Shown: in pieces, positions 30,955-35,152 of the stretch
How positions within the stretch are numbered: the stretch's first letter is position 1
Layout of the letters: every line of letters begins with the position of its first letter
From: Treponemataceae bacterium
GTDB lineage: Bacteria; Spirochaetota; Spirochaetia; Treponematales; Treponemataceae
Length of the DNA stretch: 35,152 bases
NCBI GenBank assembly: GCA_024680915.1
Contig: JAILBN010000026.1
Location: 1-35,152 of the forward strand
Direction: 5' to 3'
Notes under the pieces: model-generated
Seen by the model: only the letters and a program-made list of their open reading frames with translations
What the model was told of the DNA's origin: nothing
Database searches by the model: none
Made by a program: the position numbers and the translations under genes

Positions 30955-31451
30955 TGACTTCTTCATCTATGAATTCTTCTTTCAATATATGGGTTGATGC
31001 TGATTCCTGTCCTGTCGATGCAAGAAACATAATAATAAGATTCACCAAAAGACTTCAGATAAAAACTTTCTTTGTCGCAAACAGAGATATCTCTATTCCC
31101 AAATCTGTTTTTTTTGAAATGATCGTCACAGACGCAACACCTGACGCTGCCGACAATATAATAGTAGAGAGAATTCAGCAAAATGACATCGCTATAACAA
31201 GGGATATTCCTCTTGCGAGCAGGTTAGTAGAAAAACAGATCACAACAATTAATGACAGAGGAACTCTTTTTACGCCAGAGAACATACACGAGAAGCTTTC
31301 GATAAGGAATTTCAACAAAGTCTTGTACGATAACGGACTTATCTCTGAAAAAAGCTCGACCTTCGGAAAAAAGGAAGTGAATCTATTCGCAAACTGCCTA
31401 GACAGAGAGATACAAAAGAAATTGAGAAGACTCTCTATGCATCAGGCATAG
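30954..31451 (+). CDS. UPF0178/YaiI (DUF188) family protein
   Basis: 165 residues with the family's hallmarks: the acidic N-terminal WVDADSCPVDARN, a VANRDISIP stretch, the D-x-A-D-N-x-I-V block (DAADNIIVERI), the ITRDIPLASRLVEK segment and the NDRGTLFTPENI and NFNKVL blocks. The fold is PIN-like and a nuclease role has been proposed for the family, but no function is established. It shares a transcript with zapA (one-base overlap). Its last 17 bases overlap the end of the convergent HD-GYP gene. Confidence 0.92.
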   Translation: MTSSSMNSSFNIWVDADSCPVDARNIIIRFTKRLQIKTFFVANRDISIPKSVFFEMIVTDATPDAADNIIVERIQQNDIAITRDIPLASRLVEKQITTINDRGTLFTPENIHEKLSIRNFNKVLYDNGLISEKSSTFGKKEVNLFANCLDREIQKKLRRLSMHQA

Positions 31452-32670
31452 AAGCTTGAATTTCCTTAATTCTTGAAAAAACTTCAAAAAAATCATCAAC
31501 TATCTCAGGATCAAACTGCCTGCCGGAATTCTTTCTTATCTCAGACAGGACGTGCTCTTCGGTCCAGGCATCTTTATATACTCGTTTTGACGACAAGGCA
31601 TCAAACACGTCTGCCAAAGCGACGATTCGAGCAGATAAGGGTATCTCCTCCCCTTTCAGACCTTCTTTCTGATTTTTCAAAGGTTTATATATATCAATCT
31701 TGTTTATATCTATTTTTCCTGGATAACCGCTGCCATCCCACCATTCATGATGGTGCAGGGCCACATCGAAAGCCATGCAATCCAAGGGAGACTGCTTGTT
31801 TTTGAACAGACTGGCACCTATAAAGGTATGGCCTTTTATAACCGAATACTCATCTTCTGTAAACCTACCAGGTTTCCGGAGAATAACATCAGAAATACCG
31901 ACCTTTCCTACATCATGAAGCATAGCAGCTATTTTTAATGAGTCACGGAATTGGTTAAATTCTTCAGACGGAATATTATGATTATAGGCCCATTTGTCAT
32001 ATATTTCCACAGCATAGCTTGCGACCCTGTTTACATGATGTCCTGTTTCCTTAGGATCCCTGAATCCAGCCATATCGACCATTCTGAAAACCATCTCCCT
32101 GGTCAAATAGGTTCGTTCCAAGGCTTGGGCCGCACTTGATGCGAAATGCTTAAGATATAACTCCGCATCATCATCAAAGCTTATTATGTTATCATTCTCA
32201 TCCTGAGCATTTATTATCTGGAGCACCCCAAGAACATTACCAGAGGAGCTGATCAAGGGGATTGTCATAACAGACTGAGTTCTGTATCCAGACAGAATAT
32301 CAGGCTGCCTATTGAAGGAATACTTTTTGTCTGGAGGAATTGAATATGCATCGGCTACATTAACTATTTGCTTTTCAATGGCACAGGACCCGCACATGGA
32401 TTTTTCATCAATTGGGAAAGAAAAATATTTATAAGGTAGTTTCTGACCTGAGGCAAGCTTTTTCTGCTTTGTATCATTTTGCGCATATCTTATCTTCAGA
32501 AGATTGTCTTCTATAATAAATATGGAACCAGCGTCTGCATGGACTATTCCTCTCGCTTCAGTAAGAACACGTTCAAGAAGAACATCCATATCCTGTATTT
32601 CATTCAATATTTTTTCTGATTCAATGATACGCTGTAACTTTTTCTCTTTGGTGCTTAAAATATCAGCCAT
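31435..32670 (-). CDS. GAF and HD-GYP domain cyclic-di-GMP phosphodiesterase
   Basis: 411 residues. A short coiled-coil start leads to a GAF sensor domain (about 25-185), which contains GSIFIIED and the VMTIPLISSSGNVLGVLQII stretch. The HD-GYP domain occupies about 190-400, with HD at 252-253 (AAMLHDVGKVGISD), the histidine cluster HHHEWWDGSGYPG at 306-318 (GYP 315-317), and IVALADVFDALSSKRVYK. HD-GYP enzymes hydrolyse cyclic-di-GMP, so the protein likely adjusts motility or attachment in response to a small ligand bound by GAF. Cys93 and Cys96 in the GAF domain (SMCGSCAIEK) are notable. No membrane span. GAGGTT precedes the ATG. Confidence 0.93.
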   Translation of the reverse strand: MADILSTKEKKLQRIIESEKILNEIQDMDVLLERVLTEARGIVHADAGSIFIIEDNLLKIRYAQNDTKQKKLASGQKLPYKYFSFPIDEKSMCGSCAIEKQIVNVADAYSIPPDKKYSFNRQPDILSGYRTQSVMTIPLISSSGNVLGVLQIINAQDENDNIISFDDDAELYLKHFASSAAQALERTYLTREMVFRMVDMAGFRDPKETGHHVNRVASYAVEIYDKWAYNHNIPSEEFNQFRDSLKIAAMLHDVGKVGISDVILRKPGRFTEDEYSVIKGHTFIGASLFKNKQSPLDCMAFDVALHHHEWWDGSGYPGKIDINKIDIYKPLKNQKEGLKGEEIPLSARIVALADVFDALSSKRVYKDAWTEEHVLSEIRKNSGRQFDPEIVDDFFEVFSRIKEIQASMPDA

Positions 32671-32713
32671 ATAAACCTCATAACCAATATTATATTAAAA
32701 AAAACATTTTAGT

Positions 32714-33556
32714 CTATATTTTTTTTATCAGACAGAAATAAATGGGTCCCGCTCCATCTGAAATATCAGGAAGAACTCTGTATCCATATTCTGTACGCTC
32801 CGCATCAGGAAGGGATGAGGATGACAAACCAGGAATCAATTCTACCAATTCCGACTTTCTATCATCGATATCAATGCTCAAAACTGATGCATTCTCATAC
32901 TTCTTCACAAGACGATGTATTATACCGTCATTCTCTTCTTCAGCTAGTGCACATGTAGAATATAATATATACCCACCATTTTTTACCATGAGAAAAGCCG
33001 AAGACATCAAAGCCCACTGCGACATTGAGAGACTTTTTATCCTGTTTGCCGTCCATTGATCCAGATATTTTTTATCATTAAAAACATGACGCTCAGAGGA
33101 ACAAGGTGCATCAAGCAAAATACTGTCGTATCGGTTACGATTATTCATATTTTTGCATAAAAGTGAGCCATCTGCACAAGAACAAGTTATTCTTTCAGAA
33201 ACATCCTCAGTAAGAAAGCTTTTCAAGACCTTTGATAATCTACAATACCTATCTTTCGATCTCTCGTTGGCGTGCAAATTAGCGGAAGCTGACATTCTCC
33301 TGGCAAGAATTAGACTTTTACCTCCCGGGGCTGCACACATATCAAGGATTGAACCGGCCTCCTTTACTGGGAGACAGCCTGCGCAAAGAACACTTGCAGA
33401 ATCCATGAAATATTGTTCACCAGAAACAGGGCTGCTAATAGAACAATAAGATGGTTCACAATCAAAAGCTTCCTTTAACTGCTGCCACCTGTCAGAGAAT
33501 TTCTCTGAATAATACTGTTCGAAAAGAATCTCCCCTGAAACTTTATTTTTTTTCAT
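32714..33556 (-). CDS. RsmB/NSUN-family RNA m5C methyltransferase
   Basis: 280 residues; shorter than RsmB (about 430) because the N-terminal NusB-like RNA-binding part is missing. The SAM site ILDMCAAPGGKSLILA is at 70-85. The two cysteines used by RNA m5C methyltransferases are Cys152 in DAPCSSERHV and Cys202 in YSTCALAEEEND. A likely target is rRNA or tRNA cytosine; which one is not visible. ATG 33556 is preferred to a UUG six bases upstream. It is downstream of the GH3 gene by eight bases and thus co-transcribed. Confidence 0.9.
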   Translation of the reverse strand: MKKNKVSGEILFEQYYSEKFSDRWQQLKEAFDCEPSYCSISSPVSGEQYFMDSASVLCAGCLPVKEAGSILDMCAAPGGKSLILARRMSASANLHANERSKDRYCRLSKVLKSFLTEDVSERITCSCADGSLLCKNMNNRNRYDSILLDAPCSSERHVFNDKKYLDQWTANRIKSLSMSQWALMSSAFLMVKNGGYILYSTCALAEEENDGIIHRLVKKYENASVLSIDIDDRKSELVELIPGLSSSSLPDAERTEYGYRVLPDISDGAGPIYFCLIKKI

Positions 33557-33564
33557 AATCAAAC

Positions 33565-34863
33565 CTAATTATTATTCCGGACATTCTCAAGAAGTTTGTC
33601 TGCAAGTTCATGATACTTCCAAAAGCTATTTTCCTCTTCTTCCGAATATGCGAATTCAATATCATATGAAAGCTTTGGAATATCGGAAAATAGATTTAAT
33701 TTTATAAGACCGCAGTCAATTTTCCAATTAAGGATTTTTTCTACAGCCTTGTCGATTTTTTTTATGAGCTCTTCTTTTCCTTCAATCTCATTGATTATAT
33801 TATCTACAATTCTAATATAATTCGTTATTGATAACATAATAACATCAACACCAGCATCGATTGCTTCAAGCATAGCTTTTTTTAGTGGGTATCCACTTTC
33901 TGAGAGAGCTTCCATAGTCAGATCATCTGTAAAAAGAAGCCCGTCAAAGCCCGTGTTTTCCTTAAAAAGATTTACAGTTTTTTCTGAAATACAGGAAGGC
34001 TTTGAATCTAAAGCATCTAAAATTGTATGTGACATCATAACTGCAGATGAATTTTTGTTCCGCATATTCTGAAAAGGACCTATATATAGTTTCTTTATTG
34101 TATCCATATCACTATATATTACTGATTTGCCTGTGTGTGTATCATCATTTGTATTCCCGGGGAAATGCTTTTGAACAGGAAGAATATTACTCTGGCAGAT
34201 ACCCCATAAAGCTGAATTACAATATTCATAAACATTTTTTCTATTACCGAAGGATCTGTCTACAAGAAATTTTTTATTTTCTACGGTTTTTATCTCTGTA
34301 ATCGGTGCTAGGTTAATATTCAGACCGATTTTCTCCAGCATTTTTGAATGGTAATAATAGATTTTCTCAGCATCAGAAAGCGAAAATACAGAAGCAATAT
34401 ATTCTTGTGAAGGAAGCTCCGGGAAAATTTTTTTTAAACGATTAACATCACCTCCTTCATGGTCAATTGAAATATATGGAGCTATTTGATTTTTTGATGT
34501 GTATGTATTTTTTAAATCATCAGCGAAAGATTTTATTTCTTTATATTCAGAACTATCGACATTGAATTTGAAAAGAAGGAAACCTCCTGGTGGATAATCA
34601 CCTGTATATAATGAAATATTTTCTGTATTACAAGCTCCATCCACTGACACTAAGAGCATCTGTGCTATTTTACTTTTAAGAGACATATTCTCAATTGCAT
34701 TACTAATCAAATTGTTTTTTATTTCTGAATAATCAATAATTTCTTTTGAGCTTGAAGAATTAAAAAGAAAGTTTTCAGTATTCAAAGGCATTATTTTATT
34801 ACAACTAATGAATAAAAAAAGGGTATTAAGTAAAGTAATAAAATTAACAATGATCTTTTTCAT
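33565..34863 (-). CDS. GH3-family glycosidase lipoprotein (NagZ-like)
   Basis: 432 residues. The N-terminus is a lipoprotein signal with lipobox FISC (Cys21). The rest is a single GH3 barrel: PPGGFLLF, the YISIDHEGGDVNRL substrate loop, LGLNI-type GLNINLAPITE, RSFGNRKNV, KHFPGNTNDDTHTGKS (232-247, with the Asp241/His243 acid-base pair) and FTDDLTMEAL with nucleophile Asp313. This arrangement is that of beta-N-acetylhexosaminidases. NagZ is cytoplasmic, whereas this copy should be membrane-anchored outside the cytoplasm, so it may act on peptidoglycan fragments or imported glycans. Its coding sequence is very AT-rich compared with the division cluster. A GGGAAA site precedes the ATG. Confidence 0.88.
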   Translation of the reverse strand: MKKIIVNFITLLNTLFLFISCNKIMPLNTENFLFNSSSSKEIIDYSEIKNNLISNAIENMSLKSKIAQMLLVSVDGACNTENISLYTGDYPPGGFLLFKFNVDSSEYKEIKSFADDLKNTYTSKNQIAPYISIDHEGGDVNRLKKIFPELPSQEYIASVFSLSDAEKIYYYHSKMLEKIGLNINLAPITEIKTVENKKFLVDRSFGNRKNVYEYCNSALWGICQSNILPVQKHFPGNTNDDTHTGKSVIYSDMDTIKKLYIGPFQNMRNKNSSAVMMSHTILDALDSKPSCISEKTVNLFKENTGFDGLLFTDDLTMEALSESGYPLKKAMLEAIDAGVDVIMLSITNYIRIVDNIINEIEGKEELIKKIDKAVEKILNWKIDCGLIKLNLFSDIPKLSYDIEFAYSEEEENSFWKYHELADKLLENVRNNN

Positions 34864-34903
34864 TTATGTTTCCCATTTATATAATAAAGAAGGATTGAAA
34901 AAT

Positions 34904-34950
34904 AAAAAAGCTGTGAAGCCATTTACTTCGCTCGAACCTCCGAGCTCAGT
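34904..34950 (-). terminator. Possible terminator downstream of 5S rRNA
   Basis: On the minus strand GCTCG/CGAGC and GAAG/CTTC stems stand close together and are followed by GCTTTTTTATTTTT. The region is 90-135 bases after the 3' end of 5S rRNA and 40 bases before the GH3 gene. The T-rich sequence immediately after 5S (35025-35039) may also act. No gene is supported in 34864-35039. Confidence 0.35.
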
Positions 34951-35039
34951 ACATATTACCAATTTCCACACATTACGGAAAAAAAGAAATCTTACAAACA
35001 ATTTCTTTTAATTATAAAAAAGTGTTTAAAAATAAAAAA

Positions 35040-35150
35040 GCCTGGCAGCTACCTACTTTCCCGCGAAAAGCAGTATCATCGGCGCAAGAGAGCTTGACTT
35101 CCGTGTTCGGGATGGGAACGGGTATTACCTCTCCGCTATGGCCACCAGGC
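35040..35150 (-). rRNA. rrf: 5S ribosomal RNA
   Basis: The reverse complement has the universal 5S elements: CCATAGCGGAG after the first helix, CCCGTTCCCATCCCGAACACGG (positions about 35100-35124, cited in part: CCCATCCCGAACACGG), and GGGAAAGTAGGT near the 3' end. The ends GCCTGG (35145-35150) and CCAGGC (35040-35045) pair as helix I. The length of about 111 bases suits a bacterial 5S. A T-rich stretch follows the 3' end. The 23S gene should lie just right of the window. Confidence 0.96.
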
Positions 35151-35152
35151 AA

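Noticed and set aside
34921-34945. Possible tRNA because of a GGTTCGA-like string on the minus strand
   Set aside because: No acceptor, D or anticodon arms can be formed around it; the sequence fits better as a trailer hairpin after the 5S gene.
34808-35011. Small plus-strand frame between the GH3 gene and 5S rRNA
   Set aside because: It overlaps the GH3 start and AT-rich spacer next to rRNA, with no ribosome-binding site; judged non-coding.

Overview
The window looks like chromosome of a Treponema-type spirochaete. Reasons seen in the sequence: two adjacent FlaA-type flagellar sheath genes next to a class II fructose-bisphosphate aldolase, a reduced division cluster (mraZ-rsmH-ftsL-murF-ftsW-ftsQ-ftsA-ftsZ), and a following run of Xer recombinase, TPR lipoprotein, dprA, topA, Xer recombinase and hslVU. 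From memory, similar neighbourhoods occur in Treponema pallidum (around TP0383-TP0395 and TP0662-TP0664). I could not run a search, so the species is not assigned.

Layout. Positions 1-1606 hold an AT-rich accessory stretch on the plus strand: three uncharacterised small proteins (the first cut by the window edge) and a DEDDh exonuclease. Positions 1611-3217 hold a minus-strand DUF4143-type ATPase with a 33-bp tandem repeat in its upstream region, bracketed by two near-identical terminator hairpins. Positions 3268-6944 are a minus-strand carbohydrate-type ABC importer (LplB-like permease, LplC-like permease, solute-binding protein) without its own ATPase. It is divergent from a small membrane protein and an FCD-type GntR regulator (7138-8151), the likely local regulator. 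Positions 8290-23963 are a long, tightly packed minus-strand block. Read in the direction of transcription it starts at mraZ and runs through cell-wall and division genes to ftsZ, then a Xer recombinase, a TPR lipoprotein, dprA, topA, a second Xer recombinase, and the HslVU protease. The mraZ promoter carries a very clear four-unit, 10-bp-period MraZ operator.

Positions 24111-24845 hold a divergent gene with a nuclease-like motif pattern. Positions 25101-26577 are the two FlaA-like genes, with an apparent overlapping sigma-28/sigma-70 promoter pair upstream. Positions 26810-27814 are the aldolase, ended by a strong terminator. A minus-strand multi-pass membrane protein with a lysine-rich tail follows. 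Positions 29078-31451 form a translation/division operon: infC (UUG start), rpmI, rplT, a ZapB-like coiled coil, zapA and a UPF0178 protein. On the minus strand then come a GAF/HD-GYP phosphodiesterase, an rRNA m5C methyltransferase, a GH3 lipoprotein and, at the right edge, the 5S rRNA gene, which should be the end of an rRNA operon lying beyond the window.

The dominant theme is cell-cycle housekeeping: peptidoglycan precursor synthesis (MurF), septum assembly (FtsZ/A/Q/W/L, ZapA and a ZapB-like partner), chromosome resolution and topology (Xer, TopA) and protein turnover (HslVU). Least-described items are the terminator-bracketed ATPase with its tandem repeats, the nuclease-like gene at 24111, the structured element at 24879-24946, and two genes that appear to have leaderless transcripts. 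No prophage, IS element, CRISPR array or tRNA gene was seen.
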